Of a DNA stretch of 64,000 bases, positions 34,233 through 43,463 are shown in pieces. The stretch covers positions 186,001 through 250,000 of the forward strand of contig JACJYR010000005.1 in NCBI GenBank assembly GCA_020636005.1, written 5' to 3'. Source of the stretch: Lewinellaceae bacterium (GTDB taxonomy: Bacteria > Bacteroidota > Bacteroidia > Chitinophagales > Saprospiraceae). Numbering within the stretch: position 1 is the stretch's first letter; each line of letters begins with the position of its first letter. The position numbers were made by a program, and so were the translations under genes. The notes beneath the pieces were generated by a model that was given only the letters and a program-made list of their open reading frames with translations, was not told the origin of the DNA and ran no database searches.

Positions 34233-36827
34233 ATGAAAAAAAGCCTGACCACGCTGTTTTTTACAATCATCTATATAGTCCTTTGGGGCCAGGACCAAAA
34301 AGCAAGGCTCAGCGGCACGATCACGGATGCGCTCTCCAACCAGCCCGTTGAACTGGTCACCGTTTATATCAAAAATACTACGACCGCCACCGAATCCGCA
34401 TCGGATGGCAAATGGCAACTGGACATACCTGCCAGCCAGCGGATCATCCTCGTTTTCAGCCGGGTGGGTTATAAAGAAACCTCAGTGGACGTGGAGCCTT
34501 TGCCTGCCAATGCCCGTCAGCAAATTGACATCTCCTTTCCGCCTGTCAATGCAGACATCGAAGTAATTGTGCGGGAAAGCCGCATTGACCAGGGCGGCAT
34601 GATAAGGGAAGAAGTGACGGAAATGAAACTGCTGCCGACCACCTCCGGCAACCTCGAGAGCATCCTGCCCCACATCGCACTCGGCACCAGCAGCGGCTCG
34701 GGCGGCGAACTAACCTCCCAGTACAACGTGCGGGGCGGCAACTACGACGAGAACCTGGTCTATGTCAACGATTTTGAAATTTACCGCCCCCAGCTCATCC
34801 GGGCCGGCCAGCAGGAAGGCCTCACCTTCCCCAACATTGACCTCATCCAGAACCTGACCTTCTCCTCCGGCGGCTTCGAGGCCCGCTACGGCGACAAGCA
34901 GTCCAGTGTGCTGGACATCCGCTACAAACGGCCGGAAAAATTTGCCGGCAGTGCCGCTGCCAGCTTCCTCGGCGGATCGGCGCATGTGGAGGGCAGTTGG
35001 CAGCCCGGCACCGACCGCTATAAAAAACTCCGCTACCTCGTCGGTGCACGCTACAAGACCAACCGCTACCTGCTCGGCTCGCTGGACACCAAGGGCGAAT
35101 ACGCTCCCAATTTCACCGACGTGCAGGCCTACCTGACTTACGACTTATCCAGGGACTGGCAGATCGGCCTTATCGGCAACTACAACCGCAGCGAGTATTT
35201 TTTTCAGCCCGAAACCCGCAGCACCGCCTTTGGCCTTATCAACTTTGCCCTCGAACTCTTTTCTGTTTTTGAAGGCCAGGAAACCGATGATTTCACCACA
35301 GCAATGGGTGGGGCCTCGCTCACCTATTTACCGGACAGGGAGAAAAACCCCTTGTTCGTGAAATTCCTCGCCTCCACCTTCCGCAGCGACGAAAACGAGC
35401 GCTTCGATATCATTGGCCGTTATAGCCTCCGCCAGATCGAATCCGACTTTGGCAATGACAATTTTGGAGAGGTAGTGGCCGAACTCGGCAATGGCACCCA
35501 GCACAATTACGTCCGCAACTTCCTGGATGCCCAGGTGACGAATGTGGAGGTGAAGGGGGGGATTGAGTTGGCAGTCGGCAGTTGGCAGGGGGCAGGGGGC
35601 AGTCGGGAGCCGGCGGAAATTGATCTGCCACAGGCCGGCAACACCTCATCACCCACCACCAAATCCCATTTCCTCCAATGGAGCATCAAATACCAGCGGG
35701 AAGACATTGACGACCGCATCAACGAATGGGAGCGGTTGGACAGTGCCGGTTATTCTTTAGTCTATGATACCACGCAGTTGTTGCTTTCCTATGTTTTGAA
35801 AACCCAGAATACCCTCGGCTCCAACCGGCTCAGCGCCTACCTGCAGGACACCTACACCTGGCGGCGTGACAGCGTCGGCGAACTGAAATTCTCCCTCGGC
35901 GTGAGGGGCGGTTATTGGGATCTGAATGGCGAGGCTTTTGTGACGCCCCGGGCACAGCTGTTGTACAAACCTTTGAAGGGCAGGAAGGACGTTTCCTGGC
36001 GGCTGGCAGCAGGGCTTTATTACCAACCGCCTTTCTACCGGGAACTCCGCAATTTGCAGGGCGAGGTGAATACCGGTTTGAAATCCCAAAAGTCGGCCCA
36101 TGTGGTCGGTGGGCTTACCTACGATTTTTTTATCGGCAGCCTCAGCCCCACCAAGTTCCGCCTAATTGTTGAAGCTTATTATAAAAAACTGTGGGACGTG
36201 GTGAGCTACGAAATTGACAATGTGCGCATCCGCTACTACGGCCAAAACGACGCCAGTGGCTACGTGACGGGCATTGACCTTCGCCTCAACGGCGAATTTG
36301 TGCCGGGCGTGGAGTCGTGGTTCAACCTATCCCTCCTCAGTGCCAGGGAAAAACTGGATGGCGTGCAACATCTGAAAAGGGAGGTGGGCAGTGCGGAAGG
36401 AACAACAACGGAATACGTCCCCCGCCCAAGCGATCAGTTCCTGACGTTTTCCACTTATTTTCAGGACTATCTGCCCAAGAACGACAATTTTAAAATGCAC
36501 CTCAACTTCACCTTCGGCACGGGCCTGCCCTATGGCCTGAAAGACAACAACCGGATTTACCGCAACACCTACCGCTTCAAGCCCTATCACCGGGTGGACA
36601 TCGGTTTTTCCCTGAAAATCTGGGACCGGGAACGCCGGGGAAGGAAAGGCAAAAACCCGCTGCGTTTCACCAAAGACTCCTGGATCAGCCTGGAAGTGTT
36701 CAACCTGATGCAGGTGCAGAACGAAGCCTCCCGCACCTGGATCAAGACGGTTTTCAACCAGCAGTACGCCATCCCGAACTACCTGACTTCGAGGCGGATC
36801 AATTTGCGCTGGCGGGTGGAATTTTGA
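34233..36827 (+). CDS. TonB-dependent receptor with N-terminal carboxypeptidase-regulatory-like domain
   Basis: Signal peptide MKKSLTTLFFTIIYIVLWGQ, then a CarboxypepD_reg-like domain (RLSGTITDALSNQPVELVTV through VGYKETSVDV), then a plug with EVTEMKLLPTTSGNLESILP and QYNVRGGNYDENLVYVNDFE, and a ~600-residue barrel ending LTSRRINLRWRVEF. It imports a large or scarce substrate across the outer membrane using TonB energy. No SusD partner is next to it, so it is more like a siderophore or orphan receptor than a glycan system. Residues around 445-458 are encoded by a run of 7-bp DNA repeats (35571-35605), a low-complexity insert in a predicted extracellular loop. At 864 residues it is within the usual range. 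Confidence 0.92.
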   Translation: MKKSLTTLFFTIIYIVLWGQDQKARLSGTITDALSNQPVELVTVYIKNTTTATESASDGKWQLDIPASQRIILVFSRVGYKETSVDVEPLPANARQQIDISFPPVNADIEVIVRESRIDQGGMIREEVTEMKLLPTTSGNLESILPHIALGTSSGSGGELTSQYNVRGGNYDENLVYVNDFEIYRPQLIRAGQQEGLTFPNIDLIQNLTFSSGGFEARYGDKQSSVLDIRYKRPEKFAGSAAASFLGGSAHVEGSWQPGTDRYKKLRYLVGARYKTNRYLLGSLDTKGEYAPNFTDVQAYLTYDLSRDWQIGLIGNYNRSEYFFQPETRSTAFGLINFALELFSVFEGQETDDFTTAMGGASLTYLPDREKNPLFVKFLASTFRSDENERFDIIGRYSLRQIESDFGNDNFGEVVAELGNGTQHNYVRNFLDAQVTNVEVKGGIELAVGSWQGAGGSREPAEIDLPQAGNTSSPTTKSHFLQWSIKYQREDIDDRINEWERLDSAGYSLVYDTTQLLLSYVLKTQNTLGSNRLSAYLQDTYTWRRDSVGELKFSLGVRGGYWDLNGEAFVTPRAQLLYKPLKGRKDVSWRLAAGLYYQPPFYRELRNLQGEVNTGLKSQKSAHVVGGLTYDFFIGSLSPTKFRLIVEAYYKKLWDVVSYEIDNVRIRYYGQNDASGYVTGIDLRLNGEFVPGVESWFNLSLLSAREKLDGVQHLKREVGSAEGTTTEYVPRPSDQFLTFSTYFQDYLPKNDNFKMHLNFTFGTGLPYGLKDNNRIYRNTYRFKPYHRVDIGFSLKIWDRERRGRKGKNPLRFTKDSWISLEVFNLMQVQNEASRTWIKTVFNQQYAIPNYLTSRRINLRWRVEF
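35571..35605 (+). repeat. Five tandem heptamers inside the TonB receptor gene
   Basis: GCAGTCG, GCAGTTG, GCAGGGG, GCAGGGG, GCAGTCG follow one another without a gap. A 7-bp unit is not a multiple of three, so gain or loss of one copy would shift the reading frame. The flanking frame is intact in this sequence. Confidence 0.8.
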
Positions 36828-36946
36828 CCTTGCCGGCGAATTCCGGTTTGACAAAGGCAAAAGAACTTCCTGGAGGTGATATCTTTTCCCGCGGTTGTCT
36901 CGTGGAAAAAGGGGCCATCTGCCTCCTCCCCACCCTAACACAAAAT

Positions 36947-39301
36947 TTATTCGCTCCGCAAACTCTTCACCGGGTTCGCCAGCGCCGCTTTCACGCTCTG
37001 GAAACTCACCGTCAAAAAAGCAACCGCAATAGCCACTATTCCTGCCGCCGCAAAATACCACCATCGCAATTCTACATGGAAGGCGAAGTCATCCAGCCAG
37101 CCTGTCATGGCCCACCAGGCCAGCGGGGAAGCAAGGAGAATCGCAAGCGCCACCAGTTGCAGGAAGTCTTTGGAGAGCAGGCCCGTCAGGTTGCCCACTG
37201 TGGCGCCCAGCACTTTGCGGATGCCGATTTCCTTGCGGCGCTGTTCGGTGGCAAAAGCTGCCAGGCCAAACAGGCCGAGGCACGAAACGAAGATGGCCAG
37301 GAACGCAAAAACCTCCGCCAATTGCCCTGTTTGCTTTTCGCTGCGGTGCATTTCCTCATATTCCTTGTCGGTAAAATGGTACTCGAACGGATAAGCCGGG
37401 TTGATCTTTTGAAATACCGCCCCAACCGAGGCCAGTGTACTGCTCATATTCTCGGTCGGTTTGAGGCGCACATATACGAAGTTTTTCCACGGGCCCAGGA
37501 TCATCAGGACAGGATCTTGTTTTTGTTGAAAGGAGCCAACGTGGAAGTCTTTCACCAGGCCAACGACATGGCCCGGCGTGTCCCACAGCGAAATAGTTTC
37601 ACCGACGGGGTTCTCCAGGCCCATCAACCTGGCGGCAGTTTCATTGATGACATAATTCACGGAATCCGTGGGAAAATCTTTGGAGAAATCCCTGCCTTCT
37701 TTCAGTTGCGCACCGATGGTTTTTAAAAAATCATAGCCTACGGGTATCGTTTGAAAAAGGATGTCCTGTTCGGGGTCTTTGCCGGGCCAGCTTACATTGG
37801 AGGTGTTGTTCCCCCAGGCATGGATTTGGCCGTTGGTGGTGGTTACACTTGTAACAGACGGCAATTGCAGCAGGTCGGTTTTCAGGGCGTCATATTTTTC
37901 GAAAAGCGTCCCGTTCACTGGCATATAGACCAGGTTTTCTTTGTCGTAGCCGAGGTTCTTGTTTTTGATATACTGCAATTGTTTATAGACTACCAACGTG
38001 CTGATGATGAGGAAAACTGAAATGACAAACTGCGCCGTCACCAACACTTTCCGGAGCGTGACGGCACTGCCGCCCGTTTTCACCAGGCCTTTCAACACCT
38101 TCACCGGCTGGAAGCCAGACAGGAAAAGCGCCGGATAACTACCCGCCACCAGGCCCGTCAATAAAACTACCCCTGCCAGACCGAACCAGAATTCCATACC
38201 TGCCATGTTCAAGGACAATTTCAGGTCGAACAGATGGTTGAAATAGGGCAAGGTCATGGACGCCAGCGCAATGCCGATGATGCCCGCCAGCACAGTCACC
38301 ACCATAGATTCGCTGAGGAACTGGGCAGCCAGCAGCCCCCTCGTTGCACCGCTCACTTTTCGGACGCCGACCTCCATCGCACGGGTGGCCGATTTCGCCG
38401 TGGACAGGTTCATGAAATTGATGCAGGCAATGAGCAGGATGAAAATGGCAATGATGCCGAACATCCGCACGAGCTGTATCTGGCCGCCACCCTGGTATTT
38501 GCCGTCTTTAAAATCAAAGCGCAGGTACCAGTCGGGCAACGGGTGTGCGAGCAGTTCCACGTTTTTTTGCTCGCTGTTGTCTGCTATGAAGGTTTTTATT
38601 TTTTGGGTAATGGCATCGGCAGTTACGCCGGACTGGGTCATAAAATAAGTCTGGATACTGTTGTTGTTCCAGGTTTTCATCCATTCGTTCCTTTTTTCAA
38701 AATTTTCGAGCGAGGTCAGGTAATCGAATTGAAAGGAGGAGTTCTCAGGAATGTCTGCCAAAATGCCCGCCACGGTGTATTCGTCCGTATTTTCCAGCTT
38801 GAGCGTTTTCCCGATGGGGTCTTCGTTGGGAAAATATTTGTCGGCCGTCCGTTTGGTGATTAAGATATTGAAAGGTTGAGAAAGGGCGGTGGCAGGGTCC
38901 CCTTTCAGCAAAGGGAACGAAAACATGTGGAGGAAATCCGGATCCACGTTGCGGCCCTGTTCATAAAAAGATTGGTTGCCATAGGTGACCAGGCTGCGGT
39001 TGCCCCAGGACACCCGGCTCACGTGGGTGATTTCCGGAAAATCCGCTTTGAGCTTCGCCGCCAATGGGCCAGGCGTAGCACCAAAGGTAAAAATGTCCTC
39101 CCCATAGGTTTGGTGCTCCAAAATACGGAACAGTTGCGCCTTGTTTGCATGAAACATATTCACGCTCAATTCCCGCTTTATCCAAAGGGCAATGAGGGTG
39201 GTGCAGGCCAGCCCAAAAGCAAGGCCGAGCAGGTTGATGGAAGAATGCACCTTGTTCTTGAACAGGTTGCGGATGGCAATTTTGAAATAGTTTTGCAGCA
39301 T
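36947..39301 (-). CDS. ABC transporter permease, FtsX/MacB type
   Basis: A 784-aa protein with the Bacteroidota layout: an N-terminal helix (SSINLLGLAFGLACTTLIAL), a MacB-like periplasmic domain, three helices with FMNLSTAKSATRAMEVGVRKVSG, a second periplasmic domain, and a final three-helix FtsX domain (GLAAFATEQRRKEIGIRKVLGA). Such permeases pair with an ATPase encoded elsewhere and usually drive mechanotransmission (export of lipoproteins, peptides or toxic compounds) rather than simple transport. It lies 39 bp after the homologous gene at 39341-41731 on the same strand; they are probably one operon with the small gene at 41837. Confidence 0.92.
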   Translation of the reverse strand: MLQNYFKIAIRNLFKNKVHSSINLLGLAFGLACTTLIALWIKRELSVNMFHANKAQLFRILEHQTYGEDIFTFGATPGPLAAKLKADFPEITHVSRVSWGNRSLVTYGNQSFYEQGRNVDPDFLHMFSFPLLKGDPATALSQPFNILITKRTADKYFPNEDPIGKTLKLENTDEYTVAGILADIPENSSFQFDYLTSLENFEKRNEWMKTWNNNSIQTYFMTQSGVTADAITQKIKTFIADNSEQKNVELLAHPLPDWYLRFDFKDGKYQGGGQIQLVRMFGIIAIFILLIACINFMNLSTAKSATRAMEVGVRKVSGATRGLLAAQFLSESMVVTVLAGIIGIALASMTLPYFNHLFDLKLSLNMAGMEFWFGLAGVVLLTGLVAGSYPALFLSGFQPVKVLKGLVKTGGSAVTLRKVLVTAQFVISVFLIISTLVVYKQLQYIKNKNLGYDKENLVYMPVNGTLFEKYDALKTDLLQLPSVTSVTTTNGQIHAWGNNTSNVSWPGKDPEQDILFQTIPVGYDFLKTIGAQLKEGRDFSKDFPTDSVNYVINETAARLMGLENPVGETISLWDTPGHVVGLVKDFHVGSFQQKQDPVLMILGPWKNFVYVRLKPTENMSSTLASVGAVFQKINPAYPFEYHFTDKEYEEMHRSEKQTGQLAEVFAFLAIFVSCLGLFGLAAFATEQRRKEIGIRKVLGATVGNLTGLLSKDFLQLVALAILLASPLAWWAMTGWLDDFAFHVELRWWYFAAAGIVAIAVAFLTVSFQSVKAALANPVKSLRSE

Positions 39302-39340
39302 GGCAAAGGAATGGTGAATGGTGAATGATTAATAAAGGGA

Positions 39341-41731
39341 TTACTCATTCCGCAAAGACTCTATCGGATTGGCAACGGCCGCTTTCAAACTCTGAAAACC
39401 CACTGTTAAAAAAGCAACCGTAATGGCCAGGAACCCCGCCAACACAAAATACCAGCCGTTCAACTCCACCCGGTAGGCGAAGTCCTGCAACCATTTGTCC
39501 ATGGCCCACCAGGCGAGGGGGGCCGCCAACACGATGGCCAACAGCACAGGCTTTAAAAAATCTTTGGCCAACAAGCCCACCAGGCCTGCCACGGTAGCGC
39601 CCAGCACTTTCCGTACCCCTATTTCCTTCGTGCGCCGCTCGGCGGTGAAGGCCGCCAGGCCGAACAGCCCCAGGCAAGAAATGAAAATGGTGAGCAGCGT
39701 AAACACCAGCACCACTTTGGAAAGGCGCTGTTCCGTACTGTACATTTTGGCCAGGTGGTCGTCCAGGAAGGTGTATTCAAAGGCGGAATTGGGAATGTAT
39801 TTTTTAAAATCCGCTTCCAACAGCGCCATCGTGCCACGCACATCGGCAGTGTTCATTTTTACCAAAACATAAGGCCGCCAGCCCAATTGGTTGGCATTGG
39901 AAAAGGCAAATGCCTGGATGGGCTGGTGCATGGACTCAAAGTGGAAATCCTCCACCACGCCGACAATGGTGGTCGGCCACTGGAACAGGTCGGTGGGCGA
40001 TTTGCCAATGGCCTCTTCGGGCGTCCAGCCAAGGAATTTCACGGCAGTTTCGTTCAACACTACTTCGCTGGTCGTATCGTCCTTCATTTTTTCCTGGAGG
40101 GAATGCCCCGCCAGGAAATTCAGGCCCAGCACTTCCTCAAAGCCCGCCGTCACCCGGTTTACCCCAACAGAGGTGTGGCGCTCCTTGTGGCCAGGTTGGC
40201 TCATGCCATAACCCGCCGGTTGGATGCCGGGGAAGTTCATGGAACGGCACACCGACTTGACGGCGGCTTCATTCCGGTAGGCGTTCATCAAGGCATCGAC
40301 CTGGTCGCCATTTTCGGCAGCAGCCGTCGTTACGGCCACGACCTGCTCCGGCTCGAATCCGAGTTTTTTCTGGCTGATAAAATTCAACTGCCGATTGAAA
40401 ACAATGGCCCCAACGATAAGCGCCACGCACACGGCAAACTGGCCCACCACCAGGGTATGGCGGAAATAGCTTTTGCCGGAGGCCGTGACGGCTTTGGGCG
40501 CCAGGAGTTTTTTGGGCGAAAAATTGGACAGGAACAGCGCCGGGTAAAGCCCGGCGGCCAGGGTCACCGCCAGCCAGATGGCGGGCAAGGCCAGCACCCA
40601 CCGGCTGTTGAGGAGCGTGCTCACGGAGAGTTCTTTGCCGGAAAGCGACTCGAACAGGGGCAAGCTGATTTCCACCAGCAACACGCCGATAGCCAGTGCA
40701 ACAGCTACCAAAAGCCCCGTTTCCACATAAAACCGCTGCACCATCTGGGCCGTGCTGGCACCCAACGTTTTGTTGATGCCCACTTCCCGGAAGCGCTGCT
40801 GCGAGCGGGCCGTTGTCATGTTGATGTAGTTGAAACAGGCCAGCAGCAGCACCGCCAGCGCCAATGCACTCAACATACGGACCTGGCGGATGTCTCCGAT
40901 ATTGGCGCTGTAACCTTGTGCTATCCCTGCCGAATGGAGATGTATATCCTCAAACGGCTGCAAAAAGGTGGTGAACCACTGTTCTTCTTTTGGCACAGCC
41001 TTGTCTTCGATGGCGTCCATTTGGCGCTGCACATTGGCCAGGTCGGCATTTTTATCCAGGAGCAAAAAAGTCTCGAAGCTGCAATTGCTCCAGTAGAGTT
41101 CTTTCGAGGCCCAGGCATTCGTCATAAAAGAGCCGATGAGGTCGGCGTCCAGGGAAGAGTTGGCGGGAAAATCTTCATACACCCCCGTGATTTCCAGGGA
41201 TTGTACATTGTCCACTTTCAGGGTTTTCCCAATGGGGCTTTCGTTGCCGAACATTTTCCGGGCGGTGCTATTGCTCAGCACCACTTTGTTCGGCCCTTCC
41301 AGTGCCGTGGCGCTGTCGCCTGCCAGCAGCGGCACATCGAACATCCTGAACAAGCCATTGTCGGCCCAGAAGAAATTGGTCTCTGCGAAGTTTTTTTCAC
41401 CAGCAGCTATAAAGGCCGTCCGGCCAAAATTGTGGCGCAAAAAGCGGGTGTATTCTTTCACATCTTCGATGCCTTCCTTAAAAGCCGGGCCTGCCACATT
41501 CGGCGCATTGGCCAGTTTCTCGTGCCGGTCTTCATAGCTGATGCTCAGGTTCACCCTGTAAATGTTGGAGGCATTGGTATGGTATGTATCGAAGCCCGCC
41601 TCATGCCGCACGAAGAGCATCAGGGCCAGTGAAACCGCCAGCCCTATGGCCAGGCCTGAGAGGTTGAGCAGGGTGAAGAAACGGTTGTTCCAGAGGTTGC
41701 GGAAGGCTATTTTTAAATGGTTGGTGAGCAT
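39341..41731 (-). CDS. ABC transporter permease, FtsX/MacB type (paralogue)
   Basis: A 796-aa protein with the same domain order as its downstream neighbour: LLNLSGLAIGLAVSLALMLF at the N-terminus, a MacB periplasmic domain, NYINMTTARSQQRFREVGIN in the first FtsX block, and GLAAFTAERRTKEIGVRKVLGA in the second. The pair probably arose by tandem duplication. No ATP-binding subunit is in the window, so the energy subunit must be encoded elsewhere or shared. A possible sigma-54-type promoter and palindromic sites lie upstream of the small first gene of the group (42100-42265). Confidence 0.92.
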   Translation of the reverse strand: MLTNHLKIAFRNLWNNRFFTLLNLSGLAIGLAVSLALMLFVRHEAGFDTYHTNASNIYRVNLSISYEDRHEKLANAPNVAGPAFKEGIEDVKEYTRFLRHNFGRTAFIAAGEKNFAETNFFWADNGLFRMFDVPLLAGDSATALEGPNKVVLSNSTARKMFGNESPIGKTLKVDNVQSLEITGVYEDFPANSSLDADLIGSFMTNAWASKELYWSNCSFETFLLLDKNADLANVQRQMDAIEDKAVPKEEQWFTTFLQPFEDIHLHSAGIAQGYSANIGDIRQVRMLSALALAVLLLACFNYINMTTARSQQRFREVGINKTLGASTAQMVQRFYVETGLLVAVALAIGVLLVEISLPLFESLSGKELSVSTLLNSRWVLALPAIWLAVTLAAGLYPALFLSNFSPKKLLAPKAVTASGKSYFRHTLVVGQFAVCVALIVGAIVFNRQLNFISQKKLGFEPEQVVAVTTAAAENGDQVDALMNAYRNEAAVKSVCRSMNFPGIQPAGYGMSQPGHKERHTSVGVNRVTAGFEEVLGLNFLAGHSLQEKMKDDTTSEVVLNETAVKFLGWTPEEAIGKSPTDLFQWPTTIVGVVEDFHFESMHQPIQAFAFSNANQLGWRPYVLVKMNTADVRGTMALLEADFKKYIPNSAFEYTFLDDHLAKMYSTEQRLSKVVLVFTLLTIFISCLGLFGLAAFTAERRTKEIGVRKVLGATVAGLVGLLAKDFLKPVLLAIVLAAPLAWWAMDKWLQDFAYRVELNGWYFVLAGFLAITVAFLTVGFQSLKAAVANPIESLRNE

Positions 41732-41836
41732 GGAGGATTTAATGCTGAATGGTGAATGGTGAATGGTAAACCGGCCTCTTTTTCATCCCAAAGGGATTTG
41801 TACCATCAGGTTTTGAAGCCTTGACAGCACGGCATT

Positions 41837-42100
41837 TCACGGGTATTTCACCCCTTGTATTTTCACCTGTTTGGTAAAATACTGTGTAGCCACTTTGGCA
41901 TTGGGGCTGGGGGCTGTTTCCACTATTTCCTGTCCAGCCTGCTGGAAAGGACGCAACTTTTTACCGGAAAATGCCGGGTGGATATTGACCAAAATGGAAG
42001 CGGCCATAAAGAACAACAGCGCAAAGCCATAGATTTTCATGAATTCGGTGGCCCGGTTGGCAGATGATTGATTGTTTTCCATTTCCTGAGAATTTTTCAT
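41837..42100 (-). CDS. Small single-pass membrane protein of unknown function
   Basis: I do not recognise it. The ATG at 42100 gives an 87-aa protein (MKNSQEMENNQSS) with one hydrophobic helix (IYGFALLFFMAASILVNI) followed by a basic, proline-containing tail (FSGKKLRPFQQAG). A longer reading from 42139 lacks support. It lies about 105 bp upstream of the first FtsX permease on the same strand, so it may be an accessory subunit or leader peptide of that transporter. Its promoter region holds a sigma-54-like box and two palindromes. Confidence 0.5.
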   Translation of the reverse strand: MKNSQEMENNQSSANRATEFMKIYGFALLFFMAASILVNIHPAFSGKKLRPFQQAGQEIVETAPSPNAKVATQYFTKQVKIQGVKYP

Positions 42101-42135
42101 TGGACAAAAGTGATTGTTTGTTTTGCAGGCATAGT

Positions 42136-42150
42136 CCAACGGCTATGCCA
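42136..42150 (-). promoter_or_regulatory. Possible sigma-54-type promoter of the FtsX operon
   Basis: Minus strand TGGCATAGCCGTTGG keeps the TGGCA and TTG of the -24/-12 boxes with the right spacing but has G for the last C. It lies about 36 bp upstream of the small gene's ATG. Confidence 0.3.
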
Positions 42151-42214
42151 CAAGTGCTAAGTACCTGATTTTCTGATTTTTGTAAAAATGCGAACAAATT
42201 TCATGGCCCCATTT

Positions 42215-42265
42215 CCGTCCAGCGGTGGACGGCGGGTGTCCGAAAACGGACGGTGACAAAAGTCA
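42215..42265 (-). promoter_or_regulatory. Cluster of three palindromes between the FtsX operon and the desaturase
   Basis: CCGTCC-N6-GGACGG (42215-42232), TGTCCG-AAAA-CGGACG (42237-42252) and TGACAAAAGTCA (42254-42265) follow one another. The first two lie 65-115 bp upstream of the sigma-54-like box, as enhancer sites would. The third is the same dyad as in the cytochrome block and is 101 bp before the desaturase start. Confidence 0.5.
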
Positions 42266-42365
42266 AGAGATAGTAAAGATCAGATAACAGGTCTGGCCAT
42301 TCCTTTCAAACGAGTTTTATTTCAGATATTTGCCGCTCAATTTGAAACAACAAATCCTGCAACGA

Positions 42366-43328
42366 ATGGGCAACCAACCGAATAGCGATACCATTACCAA
42401 GCAAAAGAACGACTACTATTGGGCCGACGACCGGGAGCCGCACTTCCAGCGCCGCAAGGAAATTTTGGCCAAGCACCCGGAGGTCACCAAGCTCTTTGGC
42501 ATCGATCCTTCTTTGAAATACAAGACCGTTGCCTTGGTAGCCGTGCAGTTGGTGGTGGCCTACTATGCCTACTTGTTGAACTGGTGGCAGTTCATCCTGG
42601 TGGCCTTTTTTGTGGGCGCAACGATAGCCCATGCGCTGTTCCTCGCCATCCACGAGATCACCCACGATTTGGCATTCAAATCAAAAAAAAGCAACAACAT
42701 CCTGGCGCTGATTGCCAACCTGCCCATCGTCATCCCCTACGCCATGTCGTTCAAAGTTTACCACTCCATGCACCATTGGGAGCAGGGCAAGGACGGCGTG
42801 GACACGGACATCCCTTCCCGCACAGAGGCTAAGCTGTTCCGGGGCTTCATCGGCAAGTTCATCTGGTTCCTGCACCAGATCGTTTTTTACGCCTTGCGCC
42901 CTGTTTTTGTGAAACCCATCAAGCTGGAGAAATGGCAAGTGTACAACATTCTTTTCCAAGTAGCTGCGATGGCCATCTATTTGCCGTTTGCGGGCTGGTC
43001 TGGCGTGTTGTTCCTCGGCCTGTCGCTGTTGTTTGCTGGGGGGCTTCATCCGACTTCGGGGCATTTCATCTCGGAGCATTATGTCTTTCACGAAGGCCAG
43101 GAGACCTACTCCTATTATGGCCCTTTGAATGCTATTACTTTCAATGTGGGCTATCACAATGAGCACCACGATTTCCCCACCATCCCCGGCAGCCGACTGC
43201 CTGAATTGAAGAAAGCTGCCCCGGAGTTTTATGATGGGCTGCATTCTTATAATTCTTGGGTGGGCGTGATTGTGAAGTTTTTGTTTAAAAAGGATCTGAC
43301 GTTGTATTCGAGGACTAAAAGGAAGTGA
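42366..43328 (+). CDS. Sphingolipid (dihydroceramide) delta-4 desaturase-like protein
   Basis: Start at the ATG at 42366 (MGNQPN); a TTG at 42330 would add 12 residues. The 320-aa protein has the three histidine boxes of membrane desaturases: HEITH (96-100), HSMHH (133-137) and HNEHH (264-268). It also matches eukaryotic DEGS proteins outside the boxes: ADDREPHFQRRKEILAKHPE at the N-terminus, then KDGVDTDIP, SGHFISEHYVF, ETYSYYGPLNAITFNVGYHN and HDFPTIPGSRLPE. DEGS enzymes introduce the 4,5-trans double bond of ceramide. Many Bacteroidota make sphingolipids, so an equivalent step is plausible, with the di-iron centre in the inner membrane. No other sphingolipid gene is in the window. Confidence 0.9.
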   Translation: MGNQPNSDTITKQKNDYYWADDREPHFQRRKEILAKHPEVTKLFGIDPSLKYKTVALVAVQLVVAYYAYLLNWWQFILVAFFVGATIAHALFLAIHEITHDLAFKSKKSNNILALIANLPIVIPYAMSFKVYHSMHHWEQGKDGVDTDIPSRTEAKLFRGFIGKFIWFLHQIVFYALRPVFVKPIKLEKWQVYNILFQVAAMAIYLPFAGWSGVLFLGLSLLFAGGLHPTSGHFISEHYVFHEGQETYSYYGPLNAITFNVGYHNEHHDFPTIPGSRLPELKKAAPEFYDGLHSYNSWVGVIVKFLFKKDLTLYSRTKRK

Positions 43329-43418
43329 CTATTTGAGTCAGAAAAGAATCTGGCTTGCTGAAAACAGATTGCTGGGAAGTGAAAAAAATAAGAAACTAAT
43401 CGAACACATCAGCGTAAG

Positions 43419-43463
43419 ATTGCCTTAGTATCTAATTTTGTAACACAAAATATCTAAGGCAAT
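43419..43463. promoter_or_regulatory. Long hairpin covering the start codon of the DUF4268 gene
   Basis: ATTGCCTTAG (43419-43428) pairs with CTAAGGCAAT (43454-43463), and inside them ATTTTGT pairs with ACAAAAT. The right arm ends within the ATG at 43462. TAATTTTG (43433-43440) also fits a -7 box, so the site could be an operator or an RNA structure that blocks translation. Confidence 0.5.

Noticed and set aside
39755..41632. 625-codon plus-strand ORF
   Set aside because: Antisense of the FtsX permease gene at 39341; His/Gln/Gly-rich shadow.
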